Positions 34,301 to 45,640 of a stretch of DNA of 64,000 nt are shown here, piece after piece (the stretch's first letter is position 1; each line of letters starts with the position of its first letter). This DNA is from Adiantum capillus-veneris. Taxonomy: Eukaryota; Streptophyta; Polypodiopsida; Polypodiales; Pteridaceae. The notes below the pieces were generated by a model. It worked only from the letters and a program-made list of their open reading frames with translations. It had not been told where the DNA came from and searched no databases. The stretch is taken from contig CM043958.1 in assembly GCA_014529385.2 (NCBI GenBank), forward strand, positions 91,397,935 to 91,461,934, read 5' to 3'. The position numbers and the translations under genes are program-made.

Positions 34301-34972
34301 AACTTGGAAACTTGTATCCACTCTTTTAGGGGGGTTTTCTAGGCTTATAGCTTCTCCAAAATGCTTTTACTATGTCTAAGAGGACACCTCATGGGGTAAA
34401 CTATGTCTTGGGCTACTTTTGCCCATTCTACACATACCTTAGGCCACCTAGGATGCAAAATAGACAAGATAGAATATCATGGATGCAAATCTTCATACTT
34501 CCAAGGAAAGGTTCACAAAGAAGGCCGGGATCATAGGCCAAAGTCCATTCCCAACATGGCCAAAACCCCGTTCCCCTTGCTAAAGAATTCAGACATCACC
34601 TTAGGATCCATGTTTTAACTACAAAACAAACATTCAAAGAAGTTCTTAATCACTTTTATGACACTCCAATAAATTTATCGAGAATCACAATCCCACATAA
34701 ATCCATACAAGAAGATAGCTCAAGTTGGAGTCACCAATCAATGTCACTCATCAAGATGGTATCCTTGAGAGTGTGTAGCATATATGCTTTGGTGGGTTTG
34801 TGGCTATATGAAAATTTGGCAAGAACAAGGTAGTACAACACCATTTTTCTCACACTCTTCGACAATGCATATGTCTTCAAGGACTACCTTCTTTTGCGAT
34901 AGGATAGTAAAGTGGGGTCAATCCTCAGGTTCTAGGGAGCATTTTTATAAATAGTCTCATCTTGAGGCCACT
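34301..34972. other. Non-coding, nothing firm
   Basis: May include the outer part of the preceding LTR. No ORF with support (a 71-aa frame at 34403 has none). Confidence 0.35.
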
Positions 34973-35822
34973 TGTTGAACAATTGTTTCCTCTATAAGGG
35001 TTGGCTCTCAAGGATGAAGTACCTACTCTTTGGTAACTACTACCTCTTCATACTGTCTTTGTGAATTGAGCCCAAATAGCTAGGAATCCATTCTTTGAAC
35101 CTTGGCTAAGGTATAAAAGCCAACTTTTGTAATTAAAAACCTAAGTTTTTGGATAATGAAAGTAAGCGTTTGCTGCAGAAGCTCAATGTGGGTCTACTGT
35201 TTCTTTCATTCTTTGTGTCTCTCTCGTACCATGTTGCATTGCTATCCCAATCATAACAACACGCTCATAAGTGAAAGCTCTTCCATTTAATGTACGTTTC
35301 TCGCGATGAAAGTGTGTTTTTAGTCGTGTTGTCTACAAGTTGATTTTGCTCCCTATGCACAATACATGCACCAAAACTAGTTTTTCACCTTAGGAATAGG
35401 TAGAGCATGTCTAGAGGAAGTAGTGGAATGCTTCGGCTGCCAAAATTGACTGACCTAAAATAGACTGATTATCTTAGGTACAATTTTTTCAGAGTGTCAA
35501 AAATGAAATATGAGTACATGAGAGCGTTAAGGATACTCTTCTCATGCTAGGCATAAATTTTTGTTGCATGCGGATACTCCTAGTTATGTCAAATCTACGG
35601 ATCAAGCTTGCGGTTAGGAAAGTAAGTTTTGATGTCTAACACACATTTGAGACTGAGATAGGTAGGAACGGGTTAGACTTGGGTTTTCCAAGAGATTATC
35701 TATCTCTCGTAGCCTCCATGCACTAGTCGGGTCATCTATGTTCCACGGATTGACAATTTCTTATGTATGTGGCTCTCGCTGTTGCTAGCATCAATATGGT
35801 GAGGCTTGGCAGTTGACCGACA
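34973..35822 (+). repeat. Copy D 5' LTR (left edge tentative)
   Basis: From the TATA block (GGTATAAAAG at 35110-35119) to the end it aligns with the 3' LTR of A: the stretches GTAGCCTC-ATGCACTAGTCG and GCTCTCGCT-TTGC mark it. It ends GACCGACA before the PBS. The left edge is set at a TGTTGAAC at 34973 by length only. It contains an unpaired ATCTTAGGTAC, a half of the leader palindrome. Confidence 0.6.
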
Positions 35823-35825
35823 TTT

Positions 35826-35839
35826 TGGCGCCGTTGCCG
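35826..35839 (+). promoter_or_regulatory. Copy D primer-binding site (Asp-tRNA type)
   Basis: TGGCGCCGTTGCCG, three bases after the LTR end. Athila/Tat-type plant gypsy elements use this PBS. Confidence 0.85.
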
Positions 35840-36480
35840 TTAGGGATGAGGCAACCTAGACTAGAGAAAAACCCAAAGTATCTACTTAAATTTCCATTAC
35901 TTACTCTAGTTTTGTCTAGAGTAACACATTTTTTGACTTTATCATGATTGAGAGGTGTTTGAGAGTAGGAATACTCGGTAAATACCTTGGGAGCTTCAGT
36001 TTAGTAGGATTGATTAGGTAGAGGGTCCTTGAGATGAGCTAGTGGTCGGCAAGGGCATCACCTAAGTAGAGAGTAGAGATTTCAAACTGAAGGTTGAACT
36101 TTCTACCTTTTGTATTGTTTTTTCATGTTCAGTTGGAGTATGGTAAGTAGAAAACCATCAAGATTTTATATGATCTAAGGTGCATTGAAGAAAACCAAAA
36201 AATCATTTCTATCTTAGGTGCACCTAAGATAGACAGGGAGTTTTTGAGACTGACATTGTATAATTGAACTTGCCAGGTGGTAGAACCATTTGATTAGACA
36301 ATCTCCTTGGATTTTGGAAACATTTGGATCACTAAAACACTTGGTCGAGCCCAAAATTGGAAAAAAACACAGACTTCAAAAAACATTCACGTGGAAAACT
36401 CAAATCATGCTAAAACTTAAAACCAAGGTGTGGATAAATATTAAACATGTAATCAAAGGGGTTTTTATAATACCCTTTGA
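35840..36480 (+). other. Copy D leader
   Basis: About 0.6 kb. Shares TATGGTAAGTAG-A--ATCA-GATTTTATATGATCTA with the copy C leader (GGTAAGTAGGACATCATGATTTATGATCTA), a conserved 5'-splice-site-like GTAAGT. Carries the 26-bp palindrome at 36208. Confidence 0.55.
36208..36233. repeat. 26-bp perfect palindrome in the copy D leader
   Basis: Inner 20 bases ATCTTAGGTGCACCTAAGAT, with three further complementary bases on each side. It occupies the place where copy C has a different palindrome. Confidence 0.92.
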
Positions 36481-38620
36481 ACGCACATTGTATGAATAGT
36501 TTTTTTAAAGGTGCGCCCCTCAAGGGAACGATGTTGACTTGGTTTCAGCCACTAAATAGTAGAGATTTCTTGAACATTGATCAAATCTTGCAAGAGTTGC
36601 GAAGGAATTTTCTAAGAGGGGAATCAAGCACAACACTGTTTCTCAAATCTATGATTTTAAAGAAAAGGAAAATGAAAAGGTGAAAGAAGCTTTATTGTGC
36701 TTCAAGCAATACATTGAAAGATGTCAATGCGAGAGTTACCACAAGACGATCGCTTATTGGTTCTCTCTATAGAGGGCATGAGAAATGAAACTCTCAAAAA
36801 GGACTTACACTTGAAGGAATGCACAACATTAGAACAAGTCACTAGGGAATCATTGTACCTGGTTGACAATTGTAAAATATAGGGGGAGGTAATAGAGGAC
36901 GTAGAGAAAAACACATGTAGTGCCTCTTCTACCACCAGTGAGTCAACTGTAAAATGTAGTGCTCTTGCTTCAGTCACACAAAATGTGGATCAACTAGTTG
37001 ACAAAGTGGTCCGCAGAATGAATCAAACCTACATACAAAACCCCAACCTTAGGCCGCAACAACCAAAAGCTATCAATGCTCCAAGAGTGTTGAAGTGGTG
37101 TGCCATTGAGCAAAAATTTGAATCACGATATTAATGAGTGCTTATATAACCAAAATTACATGAGAAAAAGGACATATGGACCTCTAGTGGTACAACAATT
37201 TCACCACCTCTAAGATATCAGATCGAACCCAACAATGTAGTACAAGGAGGAGACAAGCTGAAACCTATGCTGGGACAACAACCCCCCTTGCCTCATGAAA
37301 ATAACGCCATTGTGTGTTACGTGCAGCTGCGGTGAAGTCACTCATAACCCAATCTCGATGATGCCATCAATTGTTTGTTATGAAGAAATTATCAAAATCC
37401 ATGTGAGTGAAATTGAGGGTACAGTCTATGCCAATGAGGAAAGTCCATTTTGGGCTATCGCTGTGATGAAGCTATTGAACCTTCATATCCGGCTCAAACT
37501 TCCAAAAATAAATTCACAATGGATGAAAATACACTCATGCTCATAGCAAACCAGAACTACAAGCCTAGGGGATATCTGCTTAGGCCAAGCCAGTCAATGG
37601 GGGCACCACCAACTGCCCAGCCAGAAGACTTATGCTTTGAATGTGGAGGTGACCATTGGGCACAAGGATGTCCATATAAGGGTCAACATACAAAGTTCTT
37701 TGGACTTTGTGATGGATGTGGGAGAGATCACTTGATTCAAAACTGTGCAAAGAATCCTGAAAACCAAGGGAGGGCAACTGTCAATGTCATTGGAATTTTA
37801 CCATGCACAAGTTGATGCGAGTTTGAACCAATAGTTCTAGTCAAAGTGGTGACTAGAGCTCAAGCTCAGAAAACAACAAAAAATCAACCTGTAGCTGATA
37901 ACTTGAAACTTTTTGAACAAACCAAATTTGAAAATGGGTTAGTTAGGACTCAAAGAAAATCATGGAAAGTCAAACGAGACAAAATGAAAGCGAAGAGGTT
38001 GAAGGAAAAAACATCTTTGGAAATGGAATTAAAACAAGAGAAGGGACATCTTAGACATGAACAAGAGAGCAAGGAAAACACAAAAGGGTCAAAAGAGCCA
38101 AAGATTGATTTTGGCAAATCAATCTTAGTGGAAAAGGTGAATGAGCATTTAGATGCCATGTTGCAGTCTACGAGGCACGCTTGAAGAACAACCAAACTTT
38201 GGAAGAAATACTTCTGACCTATCCGCATCCTGAATTGGAAACCAAACAAATGGAGATGTGCAAAAAACTCATAGAATCTTCTCAAGCTCTAATATAGCTA
38301 GAAAGGCTGAAAGCTCCTAGGCCAGTAAAGCATGGGCTAGAAAAGGTAAACACGAGAGCGTGTAAGGAAACTAACACATTCCAACATCTTAATTCCAGGG
38401 ATTATATGACCATTGTGGAAGGGATCATCTGCTCATACATTGTGCTAAGAATCCAGATAACAAAATCAAATCTACAAAAGCGAACAAGGAAGAACCATTG
38501 GGTACAAGGGTTACTGCAAATACAACGGATGAGACTAGATCCTTAGAGATGCAGCCAATTCTTGAAGTGACAAGACGTGGCTACAATCACTGTGGAAGAC
38601 AATAAAGAAAACAAAAGACA
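36481..38620 (+). pseudogene. gag: Copy D gag and gag-protease linker
   Basis: Capsid remnants: MLTWFQPLNSRDFL, then frameshifted pieces aligning with A 170-480. Zinc knuckles at about 37635-37760: CFECGGDHWAQGC and CDGCGRDHLIQNC, both CX2CX3HX4C, one residue shorter than the standard. A basic helical linker (KVKRDKMKAKRLKEKTSLEM) follows, with TRAQAQ. At about 38412-38460 a further knuckle-like HCGRDHLLIHCAKNPDN appears, preceded by TTAATTCCAG, so part of the knuckle region seems to occur a second time. NTTDETRSLEMQPILEV at about 38530 aligns with copy C at 60710. Confidence 0.7.
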
Positions 38621-39029
38621 AAAGCGCCACGCTATTGTCAACACTGATCTTTGACATGAACATTGACCACGAGATCTATCTGAGAGATATTCACTTGTTA
38701 TATGGTGATGCAGGTATGGAGGTATCCATAGAGAGTAAATCAATGACCATAGGAACTTTACCATCATTTACAGGGGAATATGAGATTAAATTATAACTGG
38801 TATTTGTGCCATCACAATGGAATTCTATTCCAAGTGTGACGGATACAAAGAGCTTGTTATAAAATCTAATATCTAATCAACCCAAATGATCTTCTCATAT
38901 GAAACTCATCATTTAATGTGGGAGAATAAATAGGAACAAGGGTTAGTATATAGACTTGTGCTTATGGATTTGTCTCAACACGGGGCCAAGGTTAAAGGGG
39001 TCCAAATGAGAGATGGTCTGTTAAAGAGA
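38621..39029 (+). other. Unassigned stretch in copy D
   Basis: Short readable pieces (SIESKSMTIGTLPSFTGEYE) without counterpart in copies A or C. Origin unknown. Confidence 0.3.
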
Positions 39030-39620
39030 AATGCTACCTAATGGAGCTCAAAGACCTTAGGGTTAGCTTCATTAGAGACCTCCAAAAGTTAGTGTTAAAA
39101 ATTCCTTTGACCTTAGGCAAGCTAGGACCTTGATATGGGAATCCTACCCAAGCATGAGGTGTTTGTTGTCCTTGCTAACTAAGGTGCTTAAGGTGTTTGT
39201 GGGAACCTTGCCCAAGTTTGAGGTGCTTCTCTTACTTAAATGACTAAGTTTCTTGAAGTGTTTAATTCAAAAATGATCTCTCAAGAGGCTTAAACAATTT
39301 TCATGCTTAAATGACTAAGTTGCTTAAAGTGTAATTCAAACATGTTATCTTAAGAAGCATAAAAGACACATGTCAAGATCCTCCCCATTTGGCCCTCACA
39401 ATGTGCTTGAATCCTATTGGATAGGCTTTAAAGGGGTCCAATGAGAATTTAGATGCATAAAAGTAAATATATAAGCTCTTTTTTTCAAAGAGAAAAAAGA
39501 GGACACATGTGCAAATGATATAATTAAATAATACAAGAGAGAGACTCAGAGAGATAGAGAGGTGGAACAAGCATGAGACGGGGTATACTCTCCCACACAC
39601 ACACACACACACACTCTCTC

Positions 39621-39692
<72 letters not shown>

Positions 39693-40220
39693 GTGCAAAG
39701 TGCAAGATCTCCATCTCCTTCTCCAAGCTTGTTGAGAAGTTGAGAGCCTACACCAACACTCTTGGCTATGGAATGCAAATCCCACCAAGAGCCATGCTTC
39801 AATGCTTAAGCTTGCCATCTTCTTCATCTTCATTACTATGCTATTATGCTATGCTAAGCAAGAAGAGTGATGATAAGTGAGAATTTATTTCTTTCTCCTA
39901 TGAATGATTCTTCTTTCTCTTCTCCCTACCCTCATTCCCCGCTAGCTCTCTCCACCTTCGAAGGTGTTTGAGGCCTTGGGACTGAGTCTTGGGATAGTTA
40001 ATGCTTTTTGCAAAGTTTATGTTATGCATGTGATGCATGAAGCTTTCCATCTTCATTGCATCACCTAGGTCACAAGGAACAAAAAGATTGTATTGTAACA
40101 AGTCTCTTTTGATGAGAGAATCTATAATACAAACGCCTTTTGGAGGGGGGACCAACTCCAAATAAATCCGGTCCTCAACTATTATCATGTTCTCTAATAC
40201 TCTCTCTTGCAAAAGCATTG
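39030..40220 (-). repeat. Dispersed repeat, copy 2 (-), inserted in gypsy D
   Basis: Inverted partner of 28280-29500, marked by the same ordered blocks. Contains a (CA)n(CT)n(GT)n compound microsatellite at 39593-39690 and a tandem duplication of about 70 bp (39235-39345, ATGACTAAGTT-CTT-AAGTG). A 106-aa frame on the - strand (40218-39898: LENMIIVEDRIYLELVPPPK ... CDLGDAMKMESFMHHMHN) ends at the homologous point in both copies and may be a real C-terminus. Element class unknown. Confidence 0.6.
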
Positions 40221-40377
40221 TTCATGCCAAGTTAATTAAGTATTTATGTTGCTACCATCAATTAAGTTCACCCTCAATGTTCTCAAAGTAATCTCTCAAA
40301 AATGCTCACTCTAATTCTCTTGAGTTCCGCTATTCTCAAAGTTCATAGGCCATTTCCATTATAGAGCTTACATGATC

Positions 40378-40815
40378 TAATGTCTTCTCCTATAAGATCA
40401 ACAATTACTCTCATGAAACTTCTAAAAATCATACCATATCCATGGAGACAAATGAACAAGAATTTGGAAAAGATGGGAGTGAAGATTCATCCAAAAGATA
40501 ACCTTGTAGACAAAATTAAGGAAACAAATCATCTTGAAAAACCCAAAGCAGAACATGTTTCAATGAATAAGGTGGGAATTTATTGCAAAGGAGAAGAAGG
40601 AAACACCACCTTACCTCTAGAATACAAAGGAGTAAAGAAAATAGAAATACTTGATAGTGGGGCCGGAGTAGCCATCTCTACAAAAGGAATCTAGGAGAAA
40701 TGGGAGAGACTAGCTCTTAGAAATATGTCCATGAAACTACAACTAGCAGATGTGTACATGGAGAAACCCTTAGGAATGTTGGAACAAGTAATTGTATGCT
40801 CATACTCTTGTGAAA
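40378..40815 (+). pseudogene. pr: Copy D aspartic protease fragment
   Basis: NTTLPLEYKGVKKIEILDSGAGVAISTKGI with an intact DSG triad, then a TAG, then MKLQLADVYMEKPLGMLEQVI. Aligns with A 2280-2680 and C 61270-61510. Homology stops before the ILGRPF block. Confidence 0.8.
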
Positions 40816-41933
40816 GAGACTAAGGTTGAGCGAGTCACAATAACACTGATGAACAGAGCACTAGATGGAAGCATTGTAGTAGCTGACGATCCTAGAAACT
40901 TTAGGGTTATTATATTCCTTCTTGCCACATTCAAGGTGTTCTGATAGAATGATTATCTTGGATAGCTCACTTTTGCATGTGCAAATGAACTTAGTAAATG
41001 TCTTTATTGCAGGTGCCTGTGGAGAACTCGATATATTGAATTGGGTTTTTCATCAAGCAAGCATCCTTGAAGTAGTAAGTGAGCAGAGAAATGAAGAGAC
41101 ACTTGATGTTAATGGCGTGGGATCCTACACAGTGGAGTGGCATATGGTTGGAGGTCTGAAGTCCTTGAAGTGTATGTACAAAATCTCTAAAGGCAAAACA
41201 AGAAAAATCCCTTGCCTATATTGCATGGGAAGAGTCCATAGCCTTGACAAATGGTATTGGAGGAGAGCACCAAACAAGAACCTAAAAAAACCTAAATTTT
41301 GATTAGTGTTCAACATCCCACTAGCTAGGGTTCACATATGCATGATGCATGCACTTTGCAGGATCATTGAGAAACTCATGTTCCTCTAAATTTGTCTTGC
41401 TTGGGCCACTTAGTCCGCACCTGCAAAGCAAAGGGCTATCTTGGCTCTAGAAACAGTTTTCTCAAATATGGACATGCATGGAGGGCATGTAAAGATAGAG
41501 CAAGATGAGAATAGGTCTAAGAATGGTCGTGAGGTTCTGAAGAAGCTCTCTATTGGTGGTGTGAAAGCTTGGCTCTTCCTATCAATGGAGACAAGTGGAA
41601 AACAATGTAAAATCCACAGTGCATGAGAAAGGAAAGCATTGAGATATAATAGGTGAAAAAATATCCATAATCAAGTTGTTGACCATGCAAACAACGGTGT
41701 AGCAAGGACTCGCAAGGAAAATGTGTGAAAAATCTTGGATGCAATAATCAAGTTTTGTGAGCTAAATACATGGAACAATGCTAACTATACACATTTTGAA
41801 GAGGCTTTAGAGACCTTCCACAAGTTTTTCATATTTGCATGGATAAATAAGCACATCACTCATTACATGGTATACTTATTGATTTGTTGATATTATGGAA
41901 ACTTGTTTTCATATGAAGTTTGTGCTAGTCTTC
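40816..41933 (+). pseudogene. Relic of an unidentified coding sequence
   Basis: 40922-41302 is a 126-aa open frame: GELDILNWVFHQASILEVVS, SYTVEWHMVGGLKSLKCMYK, CLYCMGRVHSLDKWYWRRAP. The pattern WHM-G-LKSLKCMY...PCLYCMG has the look of a zinc-ribbon-like region in some uncharacterised transposase-like proteins, by eye only. Later pieces on the same strand (41441-41626; 41740-41900: IIKFCELNTWNNANYTHFEE, KHITHYMVYLL) look like parts of the same protein. Cut at 41933 by a MITE; continues unclearly to 42385. Confidence 0.4.
41926..41933 (+). repeat. MITE-1 copy 1 target duplication, left (TAGTCTTC)
   Basis: Identical to 42181-42188. Confidence 0.92.
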
Positions 41934-42180
41934 CTCGGGGGGTTCACTATGTGTAAAACTACCATATCACATGCGTTCAAGACATGTTTGTAAAACCCCT
42001 TATCTGTGAATTTTGTTAAGAATATAATGTACCCTTTTCTTTCAAAATCTGTAAGTTTTTTTCAAATTTGAAAAAAAAAAGCCCTTTTGTATACATATTT
42101 CTATAAGTTTCAAGAACTTTAAATACCCTTTTGTTGAAATCACGTGATAAGTTACATTTTTATTAGGTGACAACCCCGGG
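41934..42180 (-). mobile_element. MITE-1, copy 1 (247 bp, hAT-like)
   Basis: Flanked by a perfect 8-bp duplication. Ends are inexact inverted repeats: CTCGGGGGGTTCAC on the left against CCCGGGGTTGTCACC read inward from the right. Nearly identical to the reverse complement of 59341-59577, except for a 10-bp indel (GGTATTTAAA) and scattered changes. Non-coding. An 8-bp duplication plus short terminal repeats fits a hAT-type transposase. Confidence 0.88.
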
Positions 42181-42188
42181 TAGTCTTC
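42181..42188 (+). repeat. MITE-1 copy 1 target duplication, right (TAGTCTTC)
   Basis: See 41926-41933. Confidence 0.92.
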
Positions 42189-42596
42189 CATGCAGCACAT
42201 TATATGCAACCACATGCCCTGGCTTGCTTGGCAAGATTTGAATTCAAATTTGACCATTGGATGTTATTTTAAATCAAGGGCCAACAATGGAAATTCTTGA
42301 TCCAAAGTGAGTGCAGGCCTTGTGAGCCATTGGATGGGAATAAGATTGGAATAAATCATAGTAACGTGGCATAAATCTATAGTTTCAAACAAAAACAATG
42401 AGAAACTACCAGAGATAGCGTGAGTCAAATGACGCAGTCATTGACAGATGCCCGGAGTTAGAGATTCCAACCAAGGAAAGACTAGTCTCATTGTTTCTAT
42501 AGGGGCTATTAAATAAAGATTTTCATGCTATTTTGCATAGAAAAAAATACATGAGGCTTGGGAAGCGTGCAATCTAGATGCGATTGACTTGATGAT

Positions 42597-42600
42597 AATT
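42597..42600 (+). repeat. MITE-2 target duplication, left (AATT)
   Basis: AATT at 42597-42600 and 42875-42878. Copy A (485-488) has a single AATT at the equivalent empty site. Confidence 0.7.
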
Positions 42601-42874
42601 GGCTGAAAGAAGGGTTTGGTGGTACAAAAAAAGGACCAATTTTTTTCCCACCTTATTGATGCTAATGAAAAATTGGGGACCGGTAAAATTTTTTAGTTTG
42701 TGTCAAAACTTCTCAAAGTTTTCTTTTGTTATGTTCTTCTAACTAAGTTGTATCCAATGATATATAATATGATAATTGATTTCTTTTGGGACTTTGATAA
42801 ATTGCATTGCAAAGATTTGTCAAAGGAACTGTCAAGGATGACCAATTTTGTACCACCATCCCTTGCTTTCAACC
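42601..42874. mobile_element. MITE-2 (274 bp) in copy B gag
   Basis: Terminal inverted repeats of about 28 bp: GGCTGAAAG-AAGGG-TTGGTGG... against GGTTGAAAGCAAGGGATGGTGG... read from the right end, both continuing TACAAAA. Copy A lacks the segment, which proves an insertion. Non-coding, AT-rich. The 4-bp AATT duplication is unusual; if GG/CC belongs to the site, the true duplication could be of different length. Superfamily not assigned. Confidence 0.82.
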
Positions 42875-43926
42875 AATTGCGAGATCTTCAATGAGGAAAT
42901 CAAAGCAAAAGATACATAGAGAGAGCAAAAAACATCCATAGTCCTAGCACAAGTAGGATCAATAGCTGCAACCCCTTCCAATGCGATAGAGGACATGGTT
43001 AAATGCATGAATGATATGATGATCGATATGTAAAGAATGTCGATGCAAGGCCTAGTGCAAGGACCAAATCAGAGACAACCTATGGGACAACAACACCAAT
43101 TAAAATGTTGCACACCATTAAAGCAAAATGAAAAAATCATGAGACAAACAAGTGCTACTACAAGCCTAAATATGATGGAAATGTCTAGTATGTGCCAATG
43201 AGTCCACAGGGGCAACTGATGTATAGATAACCACCCAATATGGCACCCATGCAAAGATCACCCATGAATGTGGAGAGACCACAACTAGTATTGGGTTAGC
43301 AGCCCGCCAGGGAATATATCTATATTGATCAAGTACATGGTGTCTAAGGAACAAATGGAGGAACATGCACTAGTACCCATTACTCCATATCCTGAGACTA
43401 GTTCCGTAACAATGGGGATAGAAGAAGAGTGGTATAATCAACCTACTTCAGTCCCTATCAAGCCAATGTGTCAAGCACCCACTGATAGAGCGCTTGTTTA
43501 TTTTATTGCAAACTAGGGGGCAAGACCACCTATGGAGCCAATGCCCAAACCAAAACATGGAAATTGTCACAACTGTGGAGTGGATGACCATTGGAAAAAT
43601 GACTGTCTTGAACTCGATAAGACCGTAAGACCTATAGAGGCTTATTGTGGAGCATGTGGACGCAAGGGTGGACACTTTCTTGAGGATTTCCCTAGGAATT
43701 TGAGAAACAAAGGGAAAACTATCTTAAATATAGTTCAAGTGGTGTGGAGTAGTTCATCGGAAGGGGAGCCTATAATTGCTATTCAAGTAATGACTAGAGC
43801 ACAAACCAAGGAAAACAAATAGAAAGATGCAAAGGGATCGGATAAGTCCAGTAATTCCTCCAAAAACTCCAAGAAAGAAAGATGTAAAAGATAAAAATGA
43901 AGAGACAAAAATAGCAAAAGAAGAAG

Positions 43927-44860
43927 TTGGAATCTTGTACAGAAACTAAACTGTCGGCAAGGGTACATAAAAACACTCCAATTTGGATGTGTTCTCAATC
44001 CGGTAGTTTACAAAAGGAAGACTACATTTTGGATAGAGATGTAAATGATGCAGATTACATACTAGAACCATTCCCTGAACATTTGTTTGAACCCTTTGAA
44101 TGGACTCAGATCCTGACCACAATGGATGTATGTATCAAAGAATCTACACCTACACACTTTTGTGACAAAGAGGGCTATTATATAGTCCCAATCCAAATGG
44201 TATCTATTGAAATAATTAAGGAGCAACATGTCTTCTTTGATCACTATTATGATTCTACGCACGAGTGAGAAGAAGAACCAATTACAATAGAGGGATCGAA
44301 TTCCAAGAAAGAGCAGGTAAGGGCCAAGCTTCTACTCAAAGGAGGAGATTTTTTTTTTTTTGAGCTTCCAAACCAACATCAAAGACGCCAACAAAGATAC
44401 TAGAAAAACGATACCATACCTTAAGAAAGAAAACTACAAAACGGCCATTGGAAACCAAAACTCAATTCTTGATGAAAGTGAACACACCAAACTACACTAA
44501 AGACAAGATAATTGGAAGATATACAAACATAGAGCATGCAAAGATACAAAACCAAACCAAACTAAGGTCAATGAAGGTAGATAAAATCAAAGGGAAAGAA
44601 CCTTTGATTACAAAGATGAAGCAAAAAGAAAAATACAAAGAACTAAAATGAACCTTGAAATAACTATGGAGCACAAAAATGGAATCAGATAGTGAAAATA
44701 AAAAAACCAATGTTCCAACTTATTATAAGAAATACACTTTACAAGATCATAGGATCATTATAGAGAAACCCTTGTGACAATCAATAGAACCACCGTCCTA
44801 TGAAGGGTCGGAGAATGCTAAACAAATTGACCTTGGAGAAGAAGAAGAGGAGATTCTCAT
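43927..44860 (+). pseudogene. Copy B PR-RT linker without protease
   Basis: 43927-44268 carries TPIWMCSQSGSLQKEDYILD and FEPFEWTQIL, aligning with A 2950-3300. The DSG and ILG blocks that should precede it are absent. Then lysine-rich and acidic pieces and YYKKYTLQDHRIIIEKP before RT. Confidence 0.7.
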
Positions 44861-45640
44861 AAGGACGTTAAAAGAATACAGGGATGTTTTTGCATAGTCT
44901 TATAAAGATCTTAAAGGGGGTGGATCCTGCTATATGCCATCACACTATCCCTATGAGAGATGATTCTAAGCCAAGCAAATAGAGACCATACACCTATAAT
45001 GAGACCTTTGCCAAAAAAATCAAGGTAGAGATAGAGAAACTCAAGGAGGCTAAGTTTATCTATGAAATAGAACACACTGATTGGGTATCACCAATTGTAG
45101 GGGTGCCAAAAAAGAATGGAAAACTTAGAGTGTGTGTAAATCTCAAAAAGGTGAACTCCGTCACCATACGTATAACTATCCTCTTCCCATCATCGATCAT
45201 GTGCTAGAAGAAGTATCTAGCAAGGAAGCCTATAGCTTTTTGGATGGCTTCTCTGGATACAACCAATTGACTATCAATCCCAAGGACCAACATAAAACGT
45301 CCTTCACCACGGAGTGTGAAACTTTTGCTTATCGGACGAGTAATGCCTTTCGTATTGACCAATGCATCGGCAACATTTTAGAGGCTAATGAGGCATGTCT
45401 TTAAGGAGTATCTCCAATTTTTTTGGGAAGTATATATGGATAATCTTTGTGTGCACTCCATAAAATAAGAAAGTCATGGCGAACATTTACAATGTGTCTT
45501 TGAGAAATGCCGTCAATATAGGATTTTCTTAAATCCTTAAAAATGAATTTTTATGGTAAGACAAGCAAAATTCTTGGGCATATTGTGTCAAAAAATGGTA
45601 TAGCCACAGACATGGAAAAGGTGGCATCGAGGAAATGGCT
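44861..45640 (+). pseudogene. rt: Copy B reverse transcriptase
   Basis: DWVSPIVGVPKKNGKLRVCV, YSFLDGFSGYNQL, then a frameshift near 45340 in the MPFGLTNAPATF block. The catalytic box reads YMDN (about 45432-45443): second Asp to Asn. Several stops. Confidence 0.8.

Larger units (their letters stand above)
34973..40815 (+). mobile_element. Ty3/gypsy copy D, fragment (5' LTR to protease) split by a dispersed repeat
   Basis: LTR with the family TATA block, Asp-tRNA-type PBS, leader with a long palindrome, gag with two zinc knuckles, a protease fragment with intact DSG, then abrupt loss of homology at about 40815. Dispersed repeat copy 2 (39030-40220) lies between gag linker and protease. No RT, RNase H or integrase. 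Zinc-knuckle spacing groups it with copy C. Confidence 0.75.
42385..43822 (+). pseudogene. gag: Copy B gag, interrupted by MITE-2
   Basis: 42400-42600 aligns with A 290-480; capsid frame broken. After the MITE: a Met/Pro/Gln-rich linker (43030-43330) and zinc knuckles CHNCGVDDHWKNDC (CX2CX4HX4C) and CGACGRKGGHFLEDF, whose last Cys is Phe. TRAQTKENK then a TAG. Confidence 0.75.

Noticed and set aside
39373-39833. Open frames rich in TH and RE repeats
   Set aside because: Translation of (CA)n, (CT)n and (GT)n microsatellites.
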